NCBI GenBank assembly: GCA_028023455.1
Contig: JAQFVV010012508.1
Location: 737,877 to 801,876 of the forward strand
Length of the DNA stretch: 64,000 bases
Direction: 5' to 3'
From: Epiperipatus broadwayi
Lineage: Eukaryota; Onychophora; Udeonychophora; Euonychophora; Peripatidae
Below, one piece after another: positions 37,970 to 49,687 of the stretch. Within the stretch, counting starts at the first letter, position 1; each line of letters begins with the position of its first letter. The notes under the pieces were generated by a model. That model saw only the letters and a program-made list of their open reading frames with translations. It did no database searches and had not been told where the DNA came from. The translations under genes were made by a program, and so were the position numbers.

Positions 37970-40384
37970 TGAAACAGACAGATCGGAGAACCGATCTTCG
38001 TTTCAAGTGTTTTTATGTACGGTAATTCAAACCACTGTTCGCCCGCAGTGAGATTTTGTCTATTTTGGTTTATAATAGGGATTGGTTATATATTCTATAG
38101 TTTATAAATAAATATGTAAAGTTTCCGTATATAAATGTCGCAAACCATGAAATAATATTTGTGTGTGCGTGGTTTGCGAATTTATATCATTTAATTTAAA
38201 GTTTCAGTGCGGGCGTATTTGTTTTAAATTTTAGTTTTAAAATTGTATAAAGTCGTTTAAAAATACTGATCAAAAATCACATTCCTTTGATCAGTGTTTT
38301 TAATTAAAATCTAATTGCACAAATGTTCAGAGCAATTAAGTTGTATTCAAAATTAGTAAGGAATTTTTATATGTAATTAATGTATCGATTTAAAAATAGC
38401 ATATTAAATTAAAAGATTGCTAAAAACAGATAATTGATTGTTGGTCAAGCTGCATCGCTAGAGGCTAGAGAAAGTAGGCGGAGCCTAAAACAAAAACAAG
38501 TCGGAAAGGTCAGCAGTGGCAAATTCTAGAAAAAACTGACATTCTAACTTTGGTCGTGTTTGAGAGAGGTAGTCTCGAGACAACACAGCAGTTAATAATA
38601 ATTCAAATATCTTATTAAGAAGTTTACCAGTGAATCGCCATGTTCATGGGCTAATTGCCAGGAGCTGATCTCTGCCCGCCAATATGGATCCTCGTGCCGC
38701 TGTTTGATCATGTTTCATATACTTCAGAATTTCCAACTTCCAATCTCAAAATTTACTATGCCTTACAAATAACTTTCAAAAATGCGCGCCTACGTTACAA
38801 GCCAAGCTGGATGAAGAAAAAGAGAACTTTGTTACATGAACTTTAATTTTCTTCCGTGCTTAATATTATTAATCAAGTGAATCATATGTAAGTCTTTATA
38901 TCATTTATAATGCTATTATTTAACCTGTCAGTAAATTTTCTTTTCTTTTTAACCCTCTGCTCTAGTCTTTAGAAATAATTTATAACATTTGTAATTAATC
39001 GTAATAATATTTCAACTGAATGCATTTATATTTTCTTATGTTGCTTATTTCATAAACAAACATTGCCAATAGTAATATTTCCAACTATGTGTAAACTAGT
39101 GTGTAATAATGATCAATTTAATTGAAAAGTAATTTCATTTCCTGAATTAAATATTCTTTCACATTCCGAGTTGATAAATGTTAAGTCATTTTAGTAGTCT
39201 ATGTTAATTTGTCCTATAATTGCAATCTAAGGTTCGATCTTAAAATATATATATAATGGTGTCAAAGTGTTACCTTAATGTTATGTATAATATGAGAAAT
39301 AATTCACTGAATAATTAGATACTATCGTTACCGCCTGTCAACCAAGGGTTAAGAGTCCCAGAGTAAAATTAACTAATTATTGTTTTTCACCTTCAGTTTA
39401 ATTTCGCTATGTTTTTATTGGGATAAGGATCTCAGCCTGTGGCGTAGAAACAGACAAATAGTTTCCAGGTTTTATATAATTTCTTTAAAAAAAATCCGCT
39501 TCAAGTATTCGTCCTTCACGTCTGTGGCAATGCCTTTCCTTCGCTGAAGTTAGCGTCTCGCCATACTACCATTGGGGAATGAAAGCAGTTTTTCTTTCCC
39601 GGTAATCTCTTGGATCACCGGGGTTCGAAATGACCCCGGCTGGTTGTCGTGTCCCGGAACTACTTGGGGGCATTAAGCCTTGTCAAAGAACAAGCCGCCC
39701 GGTATTCCGTTAATGCACCGCAATTGATTACTGTAGGGCTCTTGAATATAGGCAACCACCAGTTCATCTATTTTCCACGTCGTATTTATATAAAACCACC
39801 AGTTCACCTATCTCTTATGTCGTATTTATATAAAACCATCTCCACTGTTCGTCTACGTTCCGGCTCGAGCCTATTCAAATAAAATAAGTAAACAAAAATC
39901 TTTAGATAAATATTTTTTCCAATGCTCTAATACTCTGATTCTCTTAACCACCTGTCAATTATTTAACTACCCAGCTATTGGCATGAGTTTGTTCATTAAA
40001 TAAAACGTTCACTAAAGACTAGTAGCCAAATACAAGAGGATTTATGAAGTCTTACCGTACTGTATAACACTATATTTATATGCTGTATATTTCTATTATA
40101 TAACATTATATTCATGTGCTTTCTATTTGTCTTATTTAACACTATATTTATATGCTTTATATTTTGCTTATTAAACACTTTATTTAATCTTAATCTTTGT
40201 GTCCTCCACCTTATTACTCTCTAAGTCTATTTAGCCACTTACTGTCTGTATTGGCAACTTAAATATATACGTTACATAAATGACCGTTCCAATATCTATA
40301 GTCTAATAAACCTATATATCATTAACTGTAAGAATTTAGTCCATGTTCTAAGCTGAGCTAGAAAAGGGATAACCCTGTGCTGGT
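37970..40384 (+). repeat. 5' long terminal repeat (LTR-A)
   Basis: Begins TGAAACAGACAGATCGG, which with CCGATCTTCGTTTCA forms a hairpin of about 36 bases. It ends CCCTGTGCTGGT at 40384. It differs from the 3' LTR at about 16 sites by my count. About half of these are in one 60-base patch near 38030-38090, and one is a single-A length change near 38535. Two identical small open frames in both LTRs (63 and 77 codons) show no sign of coding. Confidence 0.85.
39757..39883 (+). promoter_or_regulatory. LTR core promoter and poly(A) signal
   Basis: Two direct 40-base units each end in TATATAAAA (39787-39795 and 39827-39835). AATAAA follows at 39878-39883. A start site about 30 bases past the second TATA box would make a short R region and a U5 of about 480 bases. 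The identical arrangement lies in the 3' LTR about 5105 bases further on (TATA boxes at 44892 and 44932). Inferred from motif spacing only. Confidence 0.5.
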
Positions 40385-41625
40385 GTAAAGTCATCATCGG
40401 TTGGTCATGCCGGGGTTTGGGTTTGAATTCAGTTGGCGTTTTGGGAATTTATTCTTAAACGTGGACTGGGTTTGAACTCGGGTACTGTGTATGAGTAAGC
40501 GTGGTGGATTTATACCGGTACAGTTATTATATTTTTGGACGCCCTCCGTGGTGCTCGATGGAAGAAATCTCCCACACCCTGCAGAGTGAACGGAAGGAAA
40601 CAGTTAAATGATAAAAATATTCAATTTTTTTTGTGTCGTTTGTCATAATATTGATACGTATTTGGCGTATTAAAATGCGCAAGTGAAAACTATAGTAATA
40701 AAACAAATGTATAAAATTTTTTTTTCCCTCACACAAAGGTTCAGTATATAGTACTCCCAAATATTGTTAAGTCAGAGTGAAGATTTTTTTTTTTGAAAAG
40801 AGAGCGGAAGCAATTCGTGAGTGTAATTAATTAAAATAAATGAGTTATTCCATAATGTTTTTGTGAGTTCATTCTTGTCGTTTAAATCATATGAAAAAAA
40901 TAAAGAAGTAGAATTAAGTCCAGTTCTAAAAAAATAAAAACGTGTACGCGTATATATATTTGTGTACGTATATATATTTTCGTTTGTTGTGAAAAATATT
41001 TTTTGTGAAAAAAGAAGAAAGAAGTAGGATTATTCTTGTGTTTTAAAAATAAAAACGTGTGTGCATATATATGTTGTAATATAAAAAAAAAAAAACCTTA
41101 CCGGAGTCAGTATTAAATTTTTTTTTGCATATATAAATCTTAAATCAAAAATTATTAGGTCATATAAAAGTATATATTTGGGGATCAGTAGATTAAATTA
41201 TCTATTGGTCACATGTTGCTGGCTGGCGCCTATCAAATAAATTTGTCAGCAAACATGTTTGTCCATACAGCAGTGGCGAGTGTTGTTTTAAAAGAGAGTA
41301 GGGTGGCATATATAAAAAGAGAGAATTACTGACAGAAATACAAAAAAAAAATACTATGTTATGTACCCATTATGAATATGTATGTATTATAGGACTGAGG
41401 AGAACAGTGCGAACTGGGTGAAAGAAAGTTTTTTTTTTCCCTGTATATTTTTAGTAATGATTTTAGACATGTCATATGATATTCCTAAATAAAGAAAAAA
41501 AACGTAGATAACAAAAACCAGACTGAACGTAGGCGAAGGAAGAAAGAGAGAAAGGAAGTAAGCCACACAAACAGTATCAGCAGCGGAGGAGGATTTGGCA
41601 CAAGGAGCAGGGATCAGTACCTTTT
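40385..41625 (+). other. LTR element leader region
   Basis: An untranslated leader follows the 5' LTR. TGGTGTAAAGTC (from 40381) or TGGTCATGCCGGGG (near 40403) could be the tRNA primer site. Neither was matched to a specific tRNA. An imperfect duplication with AAAAACGTGTACGCG / AAAAACGTGTGTGCA lies at 40930-41090. Nothing coding is seen. Confidence 0.45.
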
Positions 41626-42832
41626 ATGATATATATAAAAAAATCAAAGCGTTGTACAAAGCGAATTTTTATGTTGAAGACATTTATCAGTAAAAACGAA
41701 GCAGAAATGGCAGAAATAGAAGGAAACAAACAGAGGGAGCACGATCGCGATGCGAAGTTTAACGCGATCCTCAGAGAGGGGAGAGAGTACAGGAAGATTA
41801 TGATGATGATGTTGGAGAGGCTGGAAAGGATCGACGAAGCACGAGGCATCCGAGCCAACTCAAATTTAGAAAGTGCAAAGCGTCAGCAAGAAATAAATCC
41901 CTCTGAAGACCCAGGAATGGAAAATGAAGATGACCAGGCCACCCCGGGGAAGTTGAGGACAGCAAGGAAAGCAATAGTGCGAGGAGTGGAGCAGAGGACA
42001 CAGAACCTCAACCAACTAAAATAAGGTTGGAACCCCATGAGATTGGATTAATGAATACAAATGCCAACTCGACTCAACAAAAATGTAAGGAATTAGATTT
42101 GACAGAGATTACTCATAGCCAAAGTTTTACTCTAGCAGATTTAGCCAAGAATGAAGAAAGTACTGAGGAAATGGTGGTTTCAAATTTACTGCAAGCCAGC
42201 CCATCCCAAAGTGATTATATCAGTTTACCACCATCTAATGGAGTGGCTGTATCGATGATCTTCCGATTAATAGAACAATACATACTGTTATGGATGAATC
42301 TTCTGAAATCATAATTAATGAGAAGTTATATTTTCATAATAATTATAAAGATGTTCTGTGGAAAAGTGGATTAATGAAGTCATCAAAGTTAAAGTTTAAA
42401 AATGATGCTGAATGGCCTCTTGATATGAAAACGAAGAAAGTGGACAGATCTTTAGTTGTGTACAATGCTGCCCATTTTAATAAAACCTATAATTATTTGT
42501 TTATGAAATATGATCAGAACAAAATTGATGAGGAGCTGAACTCATTAAACAGAAATAATAAACTTTGTTTTAAAGCATGGACATATGTTAAAAAAAATAC
42601 TTTCATAAAAAATGGAGAAAGACTTCTCAACTCCCAAAGTGAAAATGTTATAATGGATGCCATTAGGTCACAGAAAGTTAGAGAAATTCTTTTAAAGCAA
42701 GATACTTTTAATAATGAACAATATAATAATATACCAAAGCACAATATTGTGACCGCTTTTGCTATTTTAGTAAGAAATCTAAAAAGACATACCTATAAAC
42801 CTTATATACCTCCCGACCCAGGGAAAAGGTAG
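41626..42832 (+). pseudogene. gag-like ORF, two frame changes
   Basis: Three overlapping open stretches in successive frames: 41626-42024, about 41934-42314 and about 42250-42832. The likely start is ATG 41707 (MAEIEGNKQREHDRD) or ATG 41626. The N-terminal part is charged and helical (KFNAILREGREYRKIMMMM, a probable coiled coil). The middle is acidic and low-complexity. The C-terminal part is lysine and asparagine-rich and ends PYIPPDPGKR. Both frame changes are in the same direction (-1). I saw no slippery heptamer at the overlaps, so they are likelier mutations than programmed shifts. No zinc knuckle, protease or RT motif is visible. Calling it gag rests on position and size, not on a recognised domain. 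Confidence 0.5.
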
Positions 42833-43029
42833 AAATCGCAATAAATGATAACCCGGAAAATGACCACTATGACATGCACATGATGATGAGAAAAGGAATT
42901 ACGGCAATATACCCACCTTTGTAAATATTAAGTTCAAACCCTCACCCAGACTGTTCTCCAAGGTCAAATCAATAAAAAAATCAATTATGTAAAAAAATGA
43001 ATGAAGAAAATGTAACCAGAAATTATGTA

Positions 43030-43073
43030 TAATCATTTTTTTTTGTTGTTTTTTTTTATAAAGTGACAAGAAA
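43030..43073 (+). other. Possible polypurine tract region
   Basis: AAAGTGACAAGAAA sits directly before the 3' LTR start at 43074. It is purine-rich but interrupted, so it is only a weak candidate for the plus-strand primer site. Confidence 0.3.
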
Positions 43074-45499
43074 TGAAACAGACAGATCGGAGAACCGATC
43101 TTCGTTTCAAGTGTTTTTATGTACGGTAATTCAAACCACTGTTCGCCCGCAGTGAGGTTTTGTCTATTTCAAATTATAATAAAAATTAGTTATATATTCT
43201 ATAGTTTATAAATAAATATGTAAAGTTTCCGTATATAAATGTCGCAAACCATGAAATAATATTTGTGTGTGCGTGGTTTGCGAATTTATATCATTTAATT
43301 TAAAGTTTCAGTGCGGGCGTATTTGTTTTAAATTTTAGTTTTAAAATTGTATAAAGTCGTTTAAAAATACTGATCAAAAATCACATTCCTTTGATCAGTG
43401 TTTTTAATTAAAATCTAATTGCACAAATGTTCAGAGCAATTAAGTTGTATTCAAAATTAGTAAGGAATTTTTATATGTAATTAATGTATCGATTTAAAAA
43501 TAGCATATTAAATTAAAAGATTGCTAAAAACAGATAATTGATTGTTGGTCAAGCTGCATCGCTAGAGGCTAGAGAAAGTAGGCGGAGCCTAAAACAAAAA
43601 CAAGTCGGAAAGGTCAGCAGTGGCAAATTCTAGAAAAAAACTGACATTCTAACTTTGGTCGTGTTTGAGAGAGGTAGTCTCGAGACAACACAGCAGTTAA
43701 TAATAATTCAAATATCTTATTAAGAAGTTTACCAGTGAATCGCCATGTTCATGGGCTAATTGCCAGGAGCTGATCTCTGCCCGCCAATATGGATCCTCGT
43801 GCCGCTGTTTGATCATGTTTCATATACTTCAGAATTTCCAACTTCCAATCTCAAAATTTACTATGCCTTACAAATAACTTTCAAAAATGCGCGCCTACGT
43901 TACAAGCCAAGCTGGATGAAGAAAAAGAGAACTTTGTTACATGAACTTTAATTTTCTTCCGTGCTTAATATTATTAATCAAGTGAATCATATGTAAGTCT
44001 TTATATCATTTATAATGCTATTATTTAACCTGTCAGTAAATTTTCTTTTCTTTTTAACCCTCTGCTCTAGTCTTTAGAAATAATTTATAACATTTGTAAT
44101 TAATCGTAATAATATTTCAACTGAATGCATTTATATTTTCTTATGTTGCTTATTTCATAAACAAACATTGCCAATAGTAATATTTCCAACTATGTGTAAA
44201 CTAGTGTGTAATAATGATCAATTTAATTGAAAAGTAATTTCATTTCCTGAATTAAATATTCTTTCACATTCCGAGTTGATAAATGTTAAGTCATTTTAGT
44301 AGTCTATGTTAATTTGTCCTATAATTGCAATCTAAGGTTCGATCTTAAAATATATATATAATGGTGTCAAAGTGTTACCTTAATGTTATGTATAATATGA
44401 GAAATAATTCACTGAATAATTAGATACTATCGTTACCGCCTGTCAACCAAGGGTTAAGAGTCCCAGAGTAAAATTAACTAATTATTGTTTTTCACCTTCA
44501 GTTTAATTTCGCTATGTTTTTATTGGGATAAGGATCTCAGCCTGTGGCGTAGAAACAGACAAATAGTTTCCAGGTTTTATATAATTTCTTTAAAAAAAAT
44601 CCGCTTCAAGTATTCGTCCTTCACGTCTGTGGCAATGCCTTTCCTTCGCTGAAGTTAGCGTCTCGCCATACTACCATTGGGGAATGAAAGCAGTTTTTCT
44701 TTCCCGGTAATCTCTTGGATCACCGGGGTTCGAAATGATCCCGGCTGGTTGTCGTGTCCCGGAACTACTTGGGGGCATTAAGCCTTGTCAAAGAACAAGC
44801 CGCCCGGTATTCCGTTAATGCACCGCAATTGATTACTGTAGGGCTCTTGAATATAGGCAACCACCAGTTCATCTATTTTCCACGTCGTATTTATATAAAA
44901 CCACCAGTTCACCTATCTCTTATGTCGTATTTATATAAAACCATCTCCACTGTTCGTCTACGTTCCGGCTCGAGCCTATTCAAATAAAATAAGTAAACAA
45001 AAATCTTTAGATAAATATTTTTTCCAATGCTCTAATACTCTGATTCTCTTAACCACCTGTCAATTATTTAACTACCCAGCTATTGGCATGAGTTTGTTCA
45101 TTAAATAAAACGTTCACTAAAGACTAGTAGCCAAATACAAGAGGATTTATGAAGTCTTACCGTACTGTATAACACTATATTTATATGCTGTATATTTCTA
45201 TTATATAACACTATATTCATGTGCTTTCTATTTGTCTTATTTAACACTATATTTATATGCTTTATATTTTGCTTATTAAACACTTTATTTAATCTTAATC
45301 TTTGTGTCCTCCACCTTATTACTCTCTAAGTTTATTTAGCCACTTTCTGTCTGTATTGGCAACTTAAATATATACGTTACATAAATGACCGTTCCAGTAT
45401 CTATAGTCTAATAAATCTATATATCATTAACTGTAAGAATTTAGTCCATGTTCTAAGCTGAGCTAGAAAAGGGATAACCCTGTGCTGGTCTTCGTTTCA
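43074..45499 (+). repeat. 3' long terminal repeat (LTR-A)
   Basis: Repeats the 5' LTR from 43074 to 45489. It then has ten additional bases, CTTCGTTTCA, before the flanking ATAT. These ten are absent after the 5' LTR. They resemble TTCGTTTCA in the hairpin at the LTR start and give the element its inverted TGAAAC/GTTTCA ends. Confidence 0.85.
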
Positions 45500-45503
45500 A
45501 TAT

Positions 45504-46894
45504 TAAGTTTATTTTCACAACAAACTCCATTTTATGAAATAATGTCATGAAATAAAATTTATTTTGATAATAGAGGTAAAGGTTTAAAGATAAAGCTAAA
45601 TAAATTTTGAAAAGTCAGTCAAAAAAAATTCAGTGAAACAGAAAACAATATTCACTAGATTTGTTAATTGCTGGATGGTGAAAATTTTGAGTAGTTTTTC
45701 AAACAACATTAATTAATTAGAGCTAAACATCCAATTACCAATCAATCTGGAATCGCTAGCTAGATTAGGTTTTTGAACATTTGGGGGGAGGGGGTCTAAA
45801 AACAATTTCATTTTCCCAACATCCCAGACCAAGAGCATGGCAAATGGATAAACTAACCACAATACCACAAATAAAGTGAGCAAAAAAAGTTATCATTAAC
45901 TAAAGAAAAAAAAATCCTCATTAAGGTTATAATGAAATAATCAGATATATTCACAATGCCACCCCTACATCTTTGTAAGTGCAGTTATAACAGAAAAAAA
46001 AGATGGAGGAAAGGTGACGGTAGAAGGAAAGTTAAGATCTGAAGAAGACTGCTAGTACAGTCAAAACTGTTATAATAAATAAAATTATTTGCTTAAAGTG
46101 TTAAAGGAGTGTTGATGAGTTTATAGTGAATTATAACAGAATACTGACATTTTAAATTTTATTTCTAATTGTTGGTTTTCATAAAGACAGATTGGATATA
46201 TTTATAGATGTGGACAGATATTGGGACCTCTGTTTAAATGTGACAACTGTATTTAGTTCTACATGAAGACGTAAGGATTGCTTTTATTTTGCTCAAAGGT
46301 GTGGCTATGTGATTGGGTAAACAATTCTTCAACTAACATTTATAAAAGATAATATAATAAAAAAATTATATTCTCATATAAAAAGTTGATGTACTTTATA
46401 ATAAAGTTGCAAAATTTTAAAATGTAAGTTTTATTGTAAATAAATGAAGAAGAAGCAGTACAGAAATTGCTTACTGATTCCTCTTACTGAAATAAATTAA
46501 AATTAAATAATTGATGTTGTTGCTGACAAGTTACCGATCTGATGAAATCTCAGATGCTTTTTGAACGTACCAAACAATATTATAAAATTATTATAAAAAA
46601 TATTAACTGTAAAAAATGTTTTAAAGAAATAAACAAAAAAGAAAAACAAAAATTTAAAATAGAGAAAAAATGATAGCGGAATCATATTTGTAGAATATGG
46701 AAGAAAAAAAAAAGTATATCATAAATTCATTTATTAAAAAACTCCCAAAAATATGGGCGGGAAGGTTTAACAGATTAAACACAGAATCCATCAATAAGAT
46801 ATCTATTAATACCAAAACTAGAAATACAACAACTTGTAACAAAGACAGAAATAATAATGGATATCCTTAATCTTCAGGAATATTGCAGTGTAAT
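45504..46894. other. AT-rich stretch
   Basis: One short block, ATCTGAAGAAGACTGCTAGT near 46037, belongs to the GAAGAAGA(T/C)TGC repeat group. Otherwise nothing supported. Confidence 0.45.
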
Positions 46895-47765
46895 ACATCT
46901 AAAACAGGTAAAACTCTCCATGTAGTCCTGCCACTCAATGCAAGCCAGAGTAATCAATGGATGCCAGAAGACTTGTGCATAACACCCCTATCTAGTGCCT
47001 ATTCATCCAATATTCCCAGATTAGTTTCTAGCTTGTGGCTTTCATCAGTAAGGAGCCTTGGATCTGAGAGCACTGCACCTAGATCTTAGGATCCAATGCA
47101 ACTCTCCAGAATCCATCTTTTATTTTTTTTAATTAACTATACAGCTTTGAGTCAAAAATGAAAACATCTTTTCAATTCAAGTTCGTTTGCTAGTACAGTC
47201 ATGTAAATCTGACTCAGTTTAGCAGCTATACATTTTGGTGTCTTTGGTTCTTTAATAATCACTCACCATAATCCTATTGGGCAGGATTGGTATTAAACCA
47301 CTAAACATCACATAGACACCAATCTTTGTGCTTACACATAGAAAATACAGTGACTGTGATTATTAAAGAACCAAAGACACTAAAATGTATAGATGCTGAA
47401 AACTGAGTTCAGATTTACATGACTATATAAGAAAATAAGCTTGAATTGAAAACATTATTGTGTTTTCAATTTGGATTCAAAATTGTACAGGTAACTAAAA
47501 AAAGTAAAAGATGGCTTCTGGAGGGTTGCATTAGATCCTAAGATCTGAATACAGTACTCTCAGATCCAAGACTCTTCACTGATGAAAGCCACAAGTTAGA
47601 AACTAGTCTGGGGATATTGAATGAATAGGCACTAGATAGGGATTTCATGCACAAACCTTCCTGCATTCATTGATTATTCTGGCTTGAATAACACTACTGT
47701 ATGGAGAGTTTTGCATCTGTGTTATCAGCTTGCATAAGCATAAAGAATGGTGACCATGTGATGTT
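46895..47765. mobile_element. Family A foldback, longest form
   Basis: The left arm (AACAGGTAAAACTCTCCATG to CTTAGGATCCAATGCAAC), a long interior in inverse and then direct order (GGGCAGGATTGGTATTAAAC near 47281), and the right arm (AGTTTTGCATCTGTG near 47706) are all present. At about 870 bases this is the largest family A copy in the window. No transposase ORF is seen. Confidence 0.7.
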
Positions 47766-48029
47766 TAGTTGTTATATGATTTGAATTTTTAAATGAATGT
47801 ATACTTTCACTGATCAGTAAGAATATAAAAGATATTTTGCCAGATTGATTTTATTTATTAATGGAACTTGTCAGTATCACTGGATAAAATTAATTTAATC
47901 AGCTTAATTTATGTTATTTTAACTATAATAATAAGATTGATACCATATTCATTAGTTCATTTATTTTATTGTAATATCTTATATAGAATGGATAAATTGC
48001 ATTTAAACAAGATTGTTATAAGTAATATA

Positions 48030-48100
48030 TATATTAAAGCTATAACCTTAAGACTATGCGCCTAAAATGCGACAGTACGGACCTCTACAAAATTTATTTG
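48030..48100. repeat. Dispersed repeat fragment
   Basis: GCTATAACC...GACTATGCGCCTAAAATGC followed by GGACCTCTACA. A diverged copy lies at 37770-37850 (TAATATGCGTATAAAATGC, then GGGACCTCTACAGG). Family unknown. Confidence 0.45.
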
Positions 48101-48539
48101 CAAAGTGAATGAATATAAAAGGCATGCATTTCAAGCATGTTTTACCATATAAATACTAATTGCAATATTAATGACATGCAAAAAAACATTTAATCAACTT
48201 TATATATTTCAAATACTTATTATATAAGAAAAATTTGATTATATATACCATATGAAATATATAATGTATATGTTATTGTTCATTAGAAAAATTACAAAGG
48301 ACTGTTGATTTACTTCTAAATGGATAATTATCAGTAATTATTAATTAAATAATAACCAATATCTTAGTCCCAGTTTATGCTCAGTTATCTCAACTTGCTA
48401 TCTGACAGAGAACTTGACATAAATATACAAATAACTTAATCATGCAGAGACATTTCATTTAAAAGACTAGTTATACTATTTTAATTACTTTAGTTGTGCG
48501 ACAAGTTCTTTAGACTAGTAAATTCTAAATAATCAAACA

Positions 48540-48780
48540 CCACATGATCAGCATTTCTTATGTTTGCTCAAGCTGTTAAAACAGGCAAAACTCTCCATAC
48601 AGTAGTGCCACTCAGTCCAAGGCTCCTCACTGATGAAAGCCATAAGCTGGAAACTAGTCTGGGGATACTGGATAAGTAGACACTAGATAGGGATTTTATG
48701 GTCAAACCTTCTTGCAGCTATTGATTACTCTGGCTTGCAATGAGTGGCATTACTGCATGGAGATTCTTGCCTGTTTTAAA
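48540..48780. mobile_element. Family A element, internally deleted
   Basis: GGCAAAACTCTCCATACAGT joins directly to CCAAGGCTCCTCACTGATGA, so most of the left arm and interior are gone. The right arm ends TGCATGGAGATTCTTGCCTG. Confidence 0.65.
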
Positions 48781-49592
48781 TTCTAAAGAAGTTAATAATT
48801 TGAATTTTGACATTAATTCATAGGAAAGCCATTGAATTTTAAAATTACGTTTTTTTTTGTTTTATAATTTACACTAAATTCTATTTCTAATTGTTTAACT
48901 TTTTAAAAAAAATATTCACAGATTTATATATTGCGTGATATAAAATTACTATACTAAGCAAACATTGAATATATTGGTAATGAGTATTAAATGCTACAGT
49001 AATTAATGCCTTTCAATAATATAAAATCACTTTTTCCACTTTCTAAGCAATTTTCTTTTCTTTTTGTAATTTTTTTGGTCTGAAGCGGAAACTTTCTTCA
49101 TTCAAAACAAAAAAAAAAACAGAGGAAAAAAAGTTCTTAAAAAAATCCAAAAACAGAAGTTATAATGAGCAATAAAGAGATAGTGAAGATATTGAATCAA
49201 ACACTAAACTCAGCATTATTGATAAATCCCCCCCCCCCCCGACTTCCGCAAAAATTTCAGTAAAGATATTTCTAAAATGTAGAATAAAAAGTAAAGAAAC
49301 CATAGGCAAAGTTACTTAGAAAATGTTTACATGACAAATATTACAAATCCCAAGATATTAAGGATTATAATAACCTAAACACTTGTTTATAAGTATTTAT
49401 TAATATTATTACAAATCATCTACAAAATTTTTTAACTCGGTCTAAACAAAAAGAATACACTAATCATAAAAAGCAGTTATAGTTCAACAGTCTACATTTT
49501 AATACTGAGAAAAGTTTAAAAAAAAAAAAACAGTGAAAGAGAGCTGCAGTTTACATTTTAATTGTAGATTAATATATATATTCATGTCAAAT

Positions 49593-49662
49593 GCATTGAT
49601 GGGAAGCGAACGTGGGCCAGCTGCTTGGAAGGCAGCTGTGCTAATCACTAGGCTATCAACGC
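49593..49662 (-). pseudogene. tRNA-Gly(TCC)-like pseudogene
   Basis: On the minus strand the 70 bases fold partly as tRNA-Gly. The acceptor stem GCGTTGA pairs with TCAATGC, with one G-T pair. The anticodon stem GCTGC/GCAGC encloses CTTCCAA, giving anticodon TCC. The T loop reads TTCGCTT where an A is expected, and the T stem barely pairs, so it is most likely a relic or a SINE head. Confidence 0.55.
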
Positions 49663-49687
49663 TTGGCTAATTATAATACATTTAGAG

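Larger units (their letters stand above)
37970..45499 (+). mobile_element. Non-autonomous LTR retrotransposon, long LTRs
   Basis: An element of 7530 bases flanked by ATAT (37966-37969 and 45500-45503), starting TGAAAC and ending GTTTCA. It has two direct repeats of 2415 and 2416 bases at about 99 percent identity and a 2689-base internal part. The internal part holds a leader of about 1.3 kb and one gag-like ORF broken by two frame changes. No reverse transcriptase, integrase or protease motif was found. This is the layout of a large terminal-repeat non-autonomous element (TR-GAG type). It is a young insertion. Confidence 0.8.

Noticed and set aside
38655-39882. Open frames of 63 and 77 codons present in both LTRs
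   Set aside because: Identity between the copies follows from the LTRs being young. No motif or coding signature is visible.
41934-42024. Programmed -1 frameshift in the gag-like ORF
   Set aside because: No X-XXY-YYZ slippery heptamer in the required frame was found in the overlap.
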